NCBI GenBank assembly: GCA_019856515.1
Contig: CP082230.1
Location: 3,162,001-3,226,000 of the forward strand
Length of the DNA stretch: 64,000 bases
Direction: 5' to 3'
Origin: Prolixibacteraceae bacterium
Lineage (GTDB): Bacteria; Bacteroidota; Bacteroidia; Bacteroidales; Prolixibacteraceae
Shown here: positions 1 through 7,968 of the stretch, piece after piece
How the letters are laid out: each line of letters starts with the position of its first letter
Numbering within the stretch: the first letter of the stretch is position 1
Position numbers and translations under genes: made by a program
Notes under the pieces: generated by a model
Told to the model about the DNA's origin: nothing
What the model saw: only the letters and a program-made list of their open reading frames with translations
Database searches by the model: none

Positions 1-321
1 AACCGTGTGATAGCCAATCCGTCTTTTTCGATGAAAGAGTGGTGGACACCTGCCGAAACAAGCATTGAAACCAAGCTTGATAAAAATGGAAAAGAGAATG
101 ATAAGGCACAATATATAGATAAATATATGCGAGTTGTGGACATTGCCGAGATCAAAGAAAACGACTACAATATAAATATCTCTCGTTACACTAATACCTC
201 TCATCCTGAAGAAATCATTGATTTGGCGGAGGTGCGAATACAAATCGCTGATATAGAGAAAAGGGAAGCAGAGATTGACAACAAATTACAGACATTTTTG
301 AAATATTTGAGAGTATTATGA
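1..321 (+). pseudogene. hsdM: Type I restriction DNA methyltransferase subunit HsdM, 3' end with apparent internal deletion
   Basis: The frame is open from the first base of the window, so the 5' part lies outside. The first residues contain ANPSF, resembling the NPPF catalytic motif of N6-adenine methyltransferases. The last 70 residues (RVVDIAEIKENDYNINISRY and the following EIxxxE helix) match the usual HsdM C-terminus. In intact HsdM about 200 residues separate these two parts; here about 35 do, which suggests an in-frame deletion of the core fold. The stop overlaps the start of the next gene by four bases (ATGA), so translation was probably coupled. Family assignment is firm; the loss of activity is inferred from spacing. 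Confidence 0.75.
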
Positions 322-1304
322 AAGACGAAATTTTAATCTACCAAACCGAAGATGGTAAAATCAAAATAGAAACTCACTTCGAAGATGAGAATGTTTGGTT
401 GAATCAAGTTCAAATTGGAGAGTTGTTTCAAAAATCAAAATCAACCATCAATGAGCATATATTGAATATATACAAGGAGGGAGAGCTTGATAAAGAACTT
501 TCTATGAGAAAAATCGGAATTTCCGATTTTTCTACCAAACCCACTAACTTCTATAATCTCGATGTGATTATTTCTGTTGGTTATCGTGTAAAATCGCACA
601 GAGGTGTTCACTTCAGAAAATGGGCTACCGCACTTATCAAAGAATATTTGATCAAAGGCTTTGCGATGAACGATGAGTTATTGAAACAAGCTGGTGGAGG
701 CAACTATTTTGACGAACTTCTGGCTCGTATTCGTGATATTCGCTCTAGCGAAAAAATATTCTGGCGCAAAGTTCTTGATATTTATGCTACAAGTATTGAT
801 TACGACCCTAAAACGGATGCTTCGGTGAAACTCTTTCAAACCATTCAGAACAAAATGCACTGGGCAAGTCATGGGGAGACGGCAGCCGAAACCATTTACC
901 GAAGAGTGAATGCTGATAAACAGCACCTTGGATTAACAAGTTTTAAAGGGGATATTCCAAATAAAAATGAGGTTCGTATTGCAAAAAATTACCTTACTGC
1001 CGAAGAGTTGGACATCTTAAATCGTATGGTAACCGCATTCCTTGAAATTGCTGAAATCCGTGCTTTAGACCGCACACCAATGTACATGGCAGACTGGATT
1101 AAGCAATTAGACAACTTCTTAACTTTAACAAACAAGAATATATTGGCAAATGCTGGGACTATCAGCCATAAACAAGCGGTAGATAAAGCACATGGTGAAT
1201 ATATCCTTTACAAAGAGAAGATGAGAGACAGAGTTACACAGGTAGAGAAGGATTTTGTCAAACAAATTGAACAAACTTCGAAACAATTAAAAAACAAAAG
1301 GTAG
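318..1304 (+). CDS. RhuM-family protein (type I restriction locus accessory)
   Basis: A 328-residue protein matching the RhuM ('virulence protein') family, often found inside type I restriction operons between hsdM and hsdS, as here. The N-terminal part (about 1-110) contains WLNQVQIGELFQKSKSTINEH, a helix-turn-helix-like segment, and FYNLDVIISVGYRVKSHRGV, the conserved family block. The C-terminal part is helical with a basic end. Full length and intact. It overlaps hsdM by 4 bp. Its biochemical role is unknown; proposals in the literature link the family to restriction loci and Fic/Doc-like partners. It appears to have outlived the genes around it. Confidence 0.85.
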   Translation: MKDEILIYQTEDGKIKIETHFEDENVWLNQVQIGELFQKSKSTINEHILNIYKEGELDKELSMRKIGISDFSTKPTNFYNLDVIISVGYRVKSHRGVHFRKWATALIKEYLIKGFAMNDELLKQAGGGNYFDELLARIRDIRSSEKIFWRKVLDIYATSIDYDPKTDASVKLFQTIQNKMHWASHGETAAETIYRRVNADKQHLGLTSFKGDIPNKNEVRIAKNYLTAEELDILNRMVTAFLEIAEIRALDRTPMYMADWIKQLDNFLTLTNKNILANAGTISHKQAVDKAHGEYILYKEKMRDRVTQVEKDFVKQIEQTSKQLKNKR

Positions 1305-1372
1305 TTTTTTTAATGTCATTGAATAATTTGTTTCAGAATCTAAAATGGAATAGTGCATTATGATGCAATAAA

Positions 1373-1635
1373 ATGAAAGAGACAGCCATCGGACAAATCC
1401 CTGCGAACTGGAAGTAAAGAAGTTGGGAGAGGTTCTAACAATTGGGAATGGAAGAAACTACAAACACTTAAATAAAAGAAATAAACCTGTTTATGGAAAT
1501 GGGGGATATATAACTTCAGTAAATGAATATTTATATAATGGAGAGTGTGTTTGAATTGGTAGAAAAGGAACTATACATAAGCCATGTTTTTAAAGGAAAA
1601 TTTTGGACTGTAGACACTCTTTTAAAATTGTAGTG
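1373..1635 (+). pseudogene. hsdS: Type I restriction specificity subunit HsdS, N-terminal remnant
   Basis: From ATG 1373 the frame reads METAIGQIPANWK-like residues and then stops. Removing one base restores KKLGEVLTIGNGRNYKHL, then VYGNGGYITSVNEYLYNGE, a classic HsdS target-recognition-domain start. A TGA follows where a Cys or Ser is usual, then IGRKGTIHKP. A second frame change is needed to read GKFWTVDTL. At least two frameshifts plus one nonsense codon show that the gene is dead. It follows rhuM by about 70 bp, as expected for a type I operon. Confidence 0.8.
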
Positions 1636-1670
1636 GTTTGACAGGTTTGTTCTCCAAAATGCCAGACATT

Positions 1671-1838
1671 TCATATACGTAGCCGACCCCCTACCTCCCA
1701 AACCAGTGGTTTCTCGGGGTGGTAAGGGACTTCTTCTTCGGTGGTCAGCCGAATTACATTGAGTTTTTGATTTTGGAATTTCTCATAAAGAGAATTCAGA
1801 CATTGCACTTTAAATCTGAGGGAAATCTTTGCATTTTT
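1671..1838 (-). pseudogene. Truncated copy of the small gene at 3677-3970
   Basis: Read on the minus strand, this stretch is open for 55 codons and encodes AKISLRFKVQCLNSLYEK, then LNVIRLTTEEEVPYHPEKPL and VWEV. It aligns without gaps to the C-terminal half of the intact minus-strand gene at 3677-3970 (AKINFKLKGQCLNSLDEK, LNVIHLTTEEEATYHPHKPL). A stop codon lies directly upstream (1839-1841), so the N-terminal half is missing. Nucleotide identity with the intact copy is roughly three quarters over about 150 bp by eye. The function of either copy is unknown. Confidence 0.8.
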
Positions 1839-1842
1839 TTAT

Positions 1843-1998
1843 AACCACCCATGCGGAAATATTGAACCTAGTTAGTACGACAAGCGCTTGCAAGAAAAGC
1901 TTACAGAGGGTGGAAAAGTCCTAGACATAGATTTCCATGATCATATTATTCTTTCTGGAATTGACAGTCAATATGGTTCAATTTGTGGAATATGTTAA
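1843..1998 (+). pseudogene. radC: RadC-family (JAB/MPN domain) C-terminal remnant
   Basis: Frame 1843-1998 reads NHPCGNIEPS, then a TAG stop, then DKRLQEKLTEGGKVLDID and FHDHIIL before a final TAA. This matches the RadC C-terminus, where the usual pattern is HNHPSGNxxPSxxD followed by an amphipathic helix and LDIxxxDHIIxxxxxYYSF. The metal-binding HxP part is kept, but a stop follows and the rest of the gene is absent. Mobile-island RadC copies are commonly found near restriction and anti-restriction genes. The fragment abuts the truncated gene on its left, so a recombination or deletion junction lies near 1840. Confidence 0.75.
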
Positions 1999-2188
1999 TT
2001 TATGTACCTTTATTGCTTGATAGTGTTTAAATTGGTATGATAAGTATAACAGATATACAACAACGTTGATGTTATTTCAGAAATCCGCAAATAATAATGT
2101 TGTTACTAAGTTGTTAGGTGCAATTAAAACATAAAAAGATACATCGTATTAGTATGACGAATAACTATATAAAATTGAAAGGATAAAT
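1999..2188 (+). promoter_or_regulatory. Leader region of the Thoeris operon with imperfect palindrome
   Basis: About 190 bp upstream of the TIR gene with no coding potential. Between about 2051 and 2122 there is an imperfect dyad. The left arm begins ACAACAACGTTGATGTTATT; the right arm includes AATAATAATGTTGTTAC and ends AAGTTGTTAGGTGC. The promoter is presumably here, but no clear TTTG-N19-TAnnTTTG match was found. The end of the right arm (GTTAGGT) fits the GTTRRRY core of integron attC sites; this is only a resemblance. Confidence 0.35.
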
Positions 2189-2761
2189 ATGGCAAATAAA
2201 ACAGGAAATTATTGTGCATTCTATGTTACAGACCGTGGAACAGATTCAAATTTAACAGCTCATGCAGTAAAAGATTTTGTTTATTACAACATGCTTAGAG
2301 CGTGGAAAGGAAAAGACTCAACTTTCCCTTTTGTGGATTCTCATGATAAAAATTATAATGTACGTGATACAAGTGATTGGGAAACCACCTTAAAGCCTAG
2401 ATTGAGAGATAGAATTAATAAGTCTAAGAATTTAATTTTCTTTCTTAGTAAGGAAACCAAAAATTCTAAAGCCGTTCGTGAAGAAATAGACCATGCAATA
2501 AATGTAAATGAAATCCCTGTAATTGTTGTATATCCTGATTTTAAGGAAAAGAGTGATATTATTAATTGCAGTTCAAAGACAATTAAGAAAAAAATCGAAG
2601 ATATGTGGGATCAAGTTCCAATTTTTAGAGATTCTAAATATAAGGTACCCGTTTTACACATTCCTTATAAAAAGGATTTGATTCGTGCAGCACTGAGTAA
2701 TCCTGATTATAGATATTCAACCAAAACAAAAGCTAATGATTATTTTTATACTTGTGATTAA
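2189..2761 (+). CDS. thsB: TIR-domain protein, Thoeris ThsB-type NAD+ -consuming sensor
   Basis: A 190-residue single TIR-like domain. It shows the family blocks YCAFYV at the first strand, RAWKGKDSTFPF, SHDKNYNVRDTSDWETTLKP, the LIFFLSKETKNSKAV strand-loop, and VREEIDHAI, where the Glu pair at residues 98-99 should supply the catalytic Glu. VIVVYPDF and VPVLHIPYKKDLI follow. In Thoeris, such proteins sense phage infection and turn NAD+ into a nucleotide signal that activates the partner effector. The next gene starts 9 bp downstream and encodes the macro/TM effector of type II Thoeris. No transmembrane segment or signal peptide is seen, so the protein should be cytosolic. Family assignment is strong; activity is inferred. 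Confidence 0.88.
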   Translation: MANKTGNYCAFYVTDRGTDSNLTAHAVKDFVYYNMLRAWKGKDSTFPFVDSHDKNYNVRDTSDWETTLKPRLRDRINKSKNLIFFLSKETKNSKAVREEIDHAINVNEIPVIVVYPDFKEKSDIINCSSKTIKKKIEDMWDQVPIFRDSKYKVPVLHIPYKKDLIRAALSNPDYRYSTKTKANDYFYTCD

Positions 2762-2770
2762 CTTTTAATT

Positions 2771-3616
2771 ATGAAGTACTTCTTTAGCTCGATATCAAGT
2801 ATGGCATATTGGCGATATATTTTTTCGTTTGATGGCTTAAAATCTATATTTGCAATTTATGGTTTACTTTGGTTGCTAATATCAACACTAGACTTCTTTA
2901 AGATTTATACACGTGATGAATATAGTTATTATGCATTTTTCATATTTATTGCAATCTCGATTATTCTCTCGATTATTCTTCGTCGACCAATAAAATCAAT
3001 TTCAATTCCATTTCCAGAATATGATTTTAATATAGATGTACGAATCGCTGACTTATTTGGAATGGGAGGAGCTACAATGATTAGTTCCAACACTATTTTT
3101 GAGGCTGATGTAGCTGGGGGTAAAATTGCAGTTGATAGTCTTCAAGGGCAGTTTACCGCAAAATACTACACAGGAAATCAAAACGGCCTCATTAATAGTA
3201 TAAATGAGAAAATTAATAAGATTGGTTTAACACCTCCTTATCCAATGGGAACAACAATTCCAATACATACTCACGGAAAAACATTTTACTTTACTGCCAT
3301 GGCTACAATGGGAGAAAATGGAAATGCATCATCAACATTAACTGATATTAAGAATGCATTAAATGGTTTATGGGGATATGTTCGTGAAAAAGGAGAGTTA
3401 CAAGAATTAGCTGTCCCTGTTATTGGAACAGGAAGAGGTCGATTACAAACTACAAGAAAGAAAATGATTGCTCTTATTGCAGAATCTTTTGTAAAAGCAT
3501 CGATTGAGGGAAAATTCACAGATAAATTGGTAATTACAATTCGACCAGAAGATGCTGAGAATTTTGGAATAAATCTTTACGATATAAAAGACCATTTAAT
3601 GCATGTGTTGAAATAA
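2771..3616 (+). CDS. thsA: Two-TM macro-domain effector, type II Thoeris ThsA
   Basis: 281 residues. Two hydrophobic segments, about 25-42 (IFAIYGLLWLLISTLDFF) and 52-70 (AFFIFIAISIILSIIL), are followed by a basic LRRP and a soluble domain from about 85 to the end. That domain has macro-like features: DVAGGKIAVDSLQGQF, IPIHTHGKTFYFTAM, and AVPVIGTGRGRL, a Gly-rich loop like those that bind ADP-ribose. The layout matches the ThsA_Macro (formerly DUF6430) family. In type II Thoeris the macro domain binds a TIR-made ADP-ribose derivative (reported as His-ADPR) and the membrane part then acts on the cell membrane. It forms an operon with the TIR gene 9 bp upstream. No frame damage is visible. Confidence 0.88.
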   Translation: MKYFFSSISSMAYWRYIFSFDGLKSIFAIYGLLWLLISTLDFFKIYTRDEYSYYAFFIFIAISIILSIILRRPIKSISIPFPEYDFNIDVRIADLFGMGGATMISSNTIFEADVAGGKIAVDSLQGQFTAKYYTGNQNGLINSINEKINKIGLTPPYPMGTTIPIHTHGKTFYFTAMATMGENGNASSTLTDIKNALNGLWGYVREKGELQELAVPVIGTGRGRLQTTRKKMIALIAESFVKASIEGKFTDKLVITIRPEDAENFGINLYDIKDHLMHVLK

Positions 3617-3676
3617 TTACACATAAAATAATAGTATATTAAACAGTTGTAGTCCGCAATCGCCTCATACTCAACA

Positions 3677-3970
3677 TTAAACTTCTACTTCCCAAACCAA
3701 AGGTTTATGAGGGTGGTAGGTGGCTTCTTCTTCGGTGGTTAGGTGAATTACATTGAGTTTGCGATTTTGGATTTTCTCATCAAGAGAGTTGAGACATTGC
3801 CCTTTCAATTTAAAGTTAATCTTTGCATATTCAAACTCTATGATGTCGGTGTAGCTTTCATCAACATGCTGTTTTATTGAGTGAATGTAAGCATAGGGAT
3901 ATGATTTTTTAGAATTTCCAGTAAAACGAAATTGTAAGAAATCATATTTCTTCTCTTCAATTGGTAACAT
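3677..3970 (-). CDS. Small conserved protein of unknown function (97 aa)
   Basis: Not recognised. The 97-residue product begins MLPIEEKKYDFLQFRFTG and ends HKPLVWEVEV. It is soluble and mixed charge, with an alternating pattern suggesting beta strands. It is probably a real protein or a recently real one, because a diverged fragment of the same gene sits at 1671-1838 and still encodes the same C-terminal residues. It converges with thsA (61 bp between stops). In-frame sequence upstream of its ATG, past two or more stops, continues on the same strand (see 3971-4730). The present ORF may therefore be the C-terminal part of a longer, broken gene. Confidence 0.5.
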   Translation of the reverse strand: MLPIEEKKYDFLQFRFTGNSKKSYPYAYIHSIKQHVDESYTDIIEFEYAKINFKLKGQCLNSLDEKIQNRKLNVIHLTTEEEATYHPHKPLVWEVEV

Positions 3971-4730
3971 GGCTTTTTACTTTCCATTCTCTCAGTTGAT
4001 TTGCTGTTTTGTCTCTATACCTCGTAAGGCTTTAAATTTAAATTGATAATTCATAAGTCTTGTCTATTAGAGGTGTTTGGGGTGATTCAAGTTGTTTGAT
4101 ATTGCAAATCCTTTTTGCTCATCACCATCTACAAAAGCTTCAACAGCTTGTTTATTACACACAGACAATATACATATACCATCAATCTATTTCTTAAAGG
4201 ATATATTTTCACCGACATAGACCTTACTACACAGCTGAATAAGAAGGAAACTGTTGTTACAGATCACATGATATAGGATTATACCCTGTGAAACTTGACA
4301 TGTATTCTGATAATAAGAAAACCTTTTTTAATTGGGAGTAACTCTATTAAAATTCTAAACTCATTACTAAGGTATCTTTGTCACTAAAAATAACTAGGCC
4401 CATTCTACAAAAGCAGCTACAACTATCTGCAACTGCCTTTTATTTCACGACTCCCTCGCGATGACTCAACTAAATACAAGTGATATAGTCTAATTTAGCT
4501 TATCACCTTGTTGTGTTATTCATGTGATACCTTTGAATGAACTTTGAAGATCAGAGCATTGTTTTCGTGGATATATCATCTCTGTACATATCACTCTCCA
4601 TCTTATTAGCTAATAACAATTCGAATATCTTTGATCTGACATTAAATTTTAACGCACACATTTAAAGATTATTCATAACTTGCAGTATCACTGGAATATC
4701 TATTTCAAGGTAACTAAAAATCCAAGTGAT
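3971..4730. other. Stretch without intact gene; decayed coding sequence on the minus strand
   Basis: 760 bp with no acceptable ORF. On the minus strand around 4094-4180, in the same frame as the small gene at 3677-3970, an open run reads NKQAVEAFVDGDEQKGFAIS and ends with two stops. Between it and the small gene another frame reads DKTANQLREWKVKSH. This looks like a decayed upstream part of that gene or of a neighbour. The rest (about 4200-4730) is AT-rich with many stops in all frames and no hairpin of note. Confidence 0.45.
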
Positions 4731-6044
4731 ATGCAAGAGTCAAATCGAGTTGAATTAAAAGAAAAACTAACCGATAGTCTTGAAAAAGAAGTTGTCGCAT
4801 TCTTAAATTATCGTGAGGGTGGTCAAATTTACATTGGCATTGCTGATGATGGAATGACGTTTGGTGTTGACTCTGCCGATAGTGAGATGTTGAAAATCAA
4901 AGACCGTTTACGTAACAATATTTCGCCATCATGTTTGGGGTTATTTGATATTATTCGGGAACCTATTGATGGTAAAGATGTCATCAAACTAAATATAGCA
5001 AGTGGTTCTGACAAGCCGTATTATCTCAAGAAAAATGGCATGAGTGAAAAAGGTTGCTTTATACGTGTTGGGACAGCAGCCGAACCAATGACTACCCCAA
5101 TGATAGAAACCTTATTTTCTTCTCGCACAAGACATTCTATCGGTAAGATGAAATCTAATAAGAAGAAGTAAGCATTCGGACAGTTGAGAATTTACTATGA
5201 TTCTGTTGGTAAAACATTGAATGACAAGTTTGCTGAAAATTTAGAGTTAAAGCTTGAAGATGATAGTTACAACTATGTGGCTTATTTACTGTCTGATGAA
5301 AATAGTAATTCGATAAAGGTTGCTAAATATAAAGGAACTAACAAGGTCGAATTAATTGAGCGTAATGAATATGGGCATTGCTCACTAATTAAAGCCACCA
5401 AAAGCGTATTGGATAAGCTTGAACTTGAAAATAAAACAATCACTGAAATAACTTCAAAAGAACGTAAAGAACAGCGTTTGTGGAATCCTATTGCCCTACG
5501 TGAAGCGGTGATTAATGCCATCATTCACAATGATTATTCAAATGAAGCCTCACCGCAATTTGAAATCTATGATGATAGGCTAGAAATAACTTCTGCTGGT
5601 GGGTTAGTATCAGGATTATCAAAAGATGAATTTTTTGATGGCTATTCACTGCCAAGGAATAAGGAATTGATGCGAGTATTTAAAGACCTTGGCATGGTTG
5701 AACAATTGGGTTCAGGAATACCAAGAATATTAGAATTTTATCCAAAAGATGGTTTTAAATTTTCTGATAATTTCCTGCGCATGACATTCAAAAAATCACT
5801 AGTGGAAAAAGCTATCCCCCAAGTTACCCCCCAAGCTATCCCCCAAGTTACCCCCCAAGTGGAAAAACTACTTGAGGTGTTAAGTGGAGAGATGAGTCGA
5901 ACAGAATTACAAACAGCTATGGGACTTTCAGATAAAAAGAACTTCGTAAAATCATACCTAACCCCAGCACTCGAAGCAGGTGTTATTGAAATGACAATAC
6001 CTGATAAGCCAAATAGCCAGAATCAGAGATATAGGGTGAAATAA
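4731..6044 (+). pseudogene. AlbA_2/Schlafen-type ATP-binding putative regulator, interrupted by one in-frame stop
   Basis: From ATG 4731 the product begins MQESNRVELKEKL, the start of the AlbA_2 (Schlafen AAA_4-like) domain, with FLNYREGGQIYIGIADDG and GCFIRVGTAAEPM. At 5169-5171 a TAA occurs, and the same frame continues at once with AFGQLRIYYDSVGKTLNDKF. The second half has RLWNPIALREAVINAIIHND (GHKL-like ATPase), FEIYDDRLEITSAGGL and VEQLGSGIPRI. A Pro-Gln linker repeat and a C-terminal winged-helix-like segment to 6044 follow. The reading frame is otherwise perfect across 1.3 kb. This is a single nonsense mutation (or a stop that is read through), and the break looks recent. A TTG at 4680 gives a longer frame but adds no conserved sequence. 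Confidence 0.85.
5811..5858 (+). repeat. 24-bp tandem repeat, two copies, coding AIPQVTPQ twice
   Basis: Two head-to-tail copies of GCTATCCCCCAAGTTACCCC plus CCAA, each coding AIPQVTPQ. A Pro-Gln-rich linker between the ATPase-like domain and the C-terminal winged helix is typical of this family. The C-rich runs make the site prone to slippage. Confidence 0.9.
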
Positions 6045-6716
6045 TATTATCCTAATGTAATAAGTACGTGATAACAAATATTGACGCATATATTTTAACT
6101 TAAAAAAGAAACGCATATTTGTATTCAAACATCTACTGAATTAGGTTGTATGGAGAGAGGTCCCCGAATTAACCTTAGATATAGATTATGATTGTATATT
6201 CGCTAATAGATTGACGGTAGAATAAATTTAAGATATTATCACTATAAAATATTCATCTATTGAACATATTAAACAAAGTATCCTTGAAATATCAACAAAC
6301 TACGGAGGGAACCTATACAGATAGACTGTTCTAAAAGAGTGGAAGATGACTACATTAAATAGAGGGTATAAAGCAGGAGTGCCACCTCATTCAGATAGAG
6401 ATATTCAAATACATTACAACGGTTACGAAAAGATATATCAAAGAATAGTATCATACAAGGGATGAACCGTAAATGTAATCATTGCCATAATGCCGTCAAG
6501 GAGAGTTTATTTAAATAGGAATATCTGATATGATTGACCAATATCATATGTAGTATCTATCTAGTAGAACATTAGACATCATTGATGAACACATAGAGAA
6601 TAAAGGTTATAAACCAACAATGCCGCTGACATCCGATGCTTTGTAAACAAAAAGTTTACTCTAAAACATAGGGTACCATCGGCATTATAAACAACAAAGT
6701 GTAGGAAGTTTATTCC
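6045..6716. other. Gene-free stretch containing an IS remnant
   Basis: 670 bp between the broken regulator gene and the cold-shock gene. The only recognisable content is the transposase remnant at 6346-6514. The remainder is AT-rich with stops in every frame. Confidence 0.6.
6346..6514 (+). mobile_element. IS3-family transposase (ORF B) remnant
   Basis: From ATG 6346 the frame gives NRGYKAGVPPHSDRDIQIHY, resembling the HSDxGxQY motif around the second catalytic Asp of IS3-type DDE integrases. After a frame change the sequence gives ISKNSIIQGMNRKCNHCHNA then VKESLFK. This matches the S(M)xxKGNCxDNAxxESFFK block with the catalytic Glu. Both blocks are in the right order and spacing, but frameshifts and stops show the element is dead. 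No terminal inverted repeats could be assigned. Confidence 0.7.
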
Positions 6717-7166
6717 TTATAATTTCTTTACGTTGATAGCTTTTAAGCCTTTAAGGCCTTTTTCTGTATCAAACTCTACTTTACATCCAATTGGCTCTAA
6801 AGGACCTTCACAATCATTAATATGAACAAAGATGGAATCTCTTGTGTCTGAGTCAACAATAAATCCAAAGCCTTTATTAGTATCGAAGTTACTTAGCTTA
6901 CCAGTACGTCTACCTTTTTTCTCGCGGAACTCTGCTTTAGGAACAGCAATCTCGATACTCTCAATATCGATTTCTTCCTTTAATGTAGGATCTGGCTGCG
7001 TAGAAGTGATCACTCCATTCTCATCCACCCAAGCAATCATATCATCAAGAGATGATTTTTTACCAGACTCTTTTCTCTCTTGCTTACGTTGCTCTTTATC
7101 TTTACGTTTCTTTGCTTGCTTGTTTCTTACTTCTTTTTTATTGAATGATTCTTTGGATCTTGCCAT
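6717..7166 (-). CDS. Cold-shock-domain protein with basic N-terminal extension
   Basis: 149 residues. The first 40 are very rich in Lys, Arg, Gln and Glu and probably form a charged helix. A linker follows, and residues about 85-149 are a cold-shock domain: GKLSNFDTNKGFGFIVD contains RNP1 (KGFGFI) and SIFVHI is RNP2. This should be an RNA-binding protein acting in the cytosol on mRNA structure or ribosomes. This long form is common in Bacteroidota next to a short CspA. It lies 350 bp downstream of, and on the same strand as, the short csp gene, with hairpins between them, so the two are probably separate transcripts. Confidence 0.9.
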   Translation of the reverse strand: MARSKESFNKKEVRNKQAKKRKDKEQRKQERKESGKKSSLDDMIAWVDENGVITSTQPDPTLKEEIDIESIEIAVPKAEFREKKGRRTGKLSNFDTNKGFGFIVDSDTRDSIFVHINDCEGPLEPIGCKVEFDTEKGLKGLKAINVKKL

Positions 7167-7369
7167 TTATGTAAGCTTATTTTTTTCGTTTAAAAACAAT
7201 TATTATACATATTACTCAAACCTTAAAGCACCAGTGAATACTATTACGAAGAGAATTCTAGAAGTAAGATATGGAGACAAAAAACTAGAAGTGATTCGAA
7301 TCGAATCTATATTACAAGTAGGGTAGAACCTAAAAGCCTTCAGAACGAAGGACTAAAATAACTCCAAAT

Positions 7370-7482
7370 AAAGTCGACAGGGGTGATATATGTGTCGACA
7401 ATGCAAATCACGGATCTGCATATATCGACAAAAATTTATCAACCCAAAAGCATATATAAAAATAGTATGCTTTTGAGTTTTA
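7370..7482 (-). terminator. Hairpins downstream of the short csp gene
   Basis: Two dyads lie in the 350-bp gap between the csp genes. At 7370-7399 GTCGACA pairs with TGTCGAC around a short loop. At about 7443-7480 CCCAAAAGCATA pairs with TATGCTTTTGAG. Read on the minus strand, the second is 40 bp after the csp stop and is followed by a T-rich stretch, so it is the likely terminator of the short csp transcript. Confidence 0.6.
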
Positions 7483-7519
7483 ATGATAACCAAAGGTTAC
7501 GTTTTATTACAAACGCGTC

Positions 7520-7714
7520 TTAGTCGATCACTTTAACGTTAACAGCGTTAAGACCTTTTCTTCCTTGCTGAACTTCGAATTCAACTTTATCATCCTCACG
7601 GATCTCATCGATAAGACCTGAAACGTGTACGAAAATGTCTTCTCCTGATTCTGATGATTTAATAAAACCGAATCCTTTTGTCTCGTTGAAAAACTTAACT
7701 GTACCTTCTTGCAT
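7520..7714 (-). CDS. Cold-shock protein, CspA family
   Basis: A 64-residue single cold-shock domain with MQEGTVKFFNETKGFGFI, containing RNP1 KGFGFI, then EDIFVHV (RNP2) and GRKGLNAVNV at the end. Length and motifs are standard for the family. It binds single-stranded RNA/DNA and melts mRNA structure in the cytosol. A good promoter lies 223 bp upstream on the same strand, leaving a long leader as in many cold-shock mRNAs. This suggests post-transcriptional, possibly temperature-dependent control, though that is inference. Confidence 0.95.
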   Translation of the reverse strand: MQEGTVKFFNETKGFGFIKSSESGEDIFVHVSGLIDEIREDDKVEFEVQQGRKGLNAVNVKVID

Positions 7715-7937
7715 TTTTACTGCTACTTTAAATGGTTAAAAACTTTATCTATCCAAAAAATCGAATAAGATCAATCAAATCCTATTCTCAAACAGTTTTC
7801 ACTGTTCATACACTACACTAAATAAAATAAAGTAATGATTTAATAAAATTGCGAAGAAGAGCAGAACTCAAAAAAAATCAATTATACTATAAATACCACC
7901 TAAATTATTTTGATAGGTATCCTTTTACTGGACGACG

Positions 7938-7968
7938 CAAAGTTAATACATTAAATCAAGATACCAAA
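7938..7968 (-). promoter_or_regulatory. Bacteroidota-type promoter for the short csp gene
   Basis: On the minus strand TTTG (7965-7968) and TAACTTTG (7938-7945) are separated by exactly 19 bp, fitting the Bacteroidota -33/-7 consensus TTTG-N19-TAnnTTTG. Transcription would start near 7930 and give a 5' leader of roughly 215 nt before the CspA start at 7714. Confidence 0.7.

Noticed and set aside
4680..4730. TTG start at 4680 for the AlbA_2 gene
   Set aside because: The extra 17 residues have no match to the family; ATG 4731 gives the usual start.
6832..7326. 164-codon ORF on the plus strand
   Set aside because: Antisense to the cold-shock-domain gene, which has clear RNP1 and RNP2 motifs; Ser/Leu-rich shadow.
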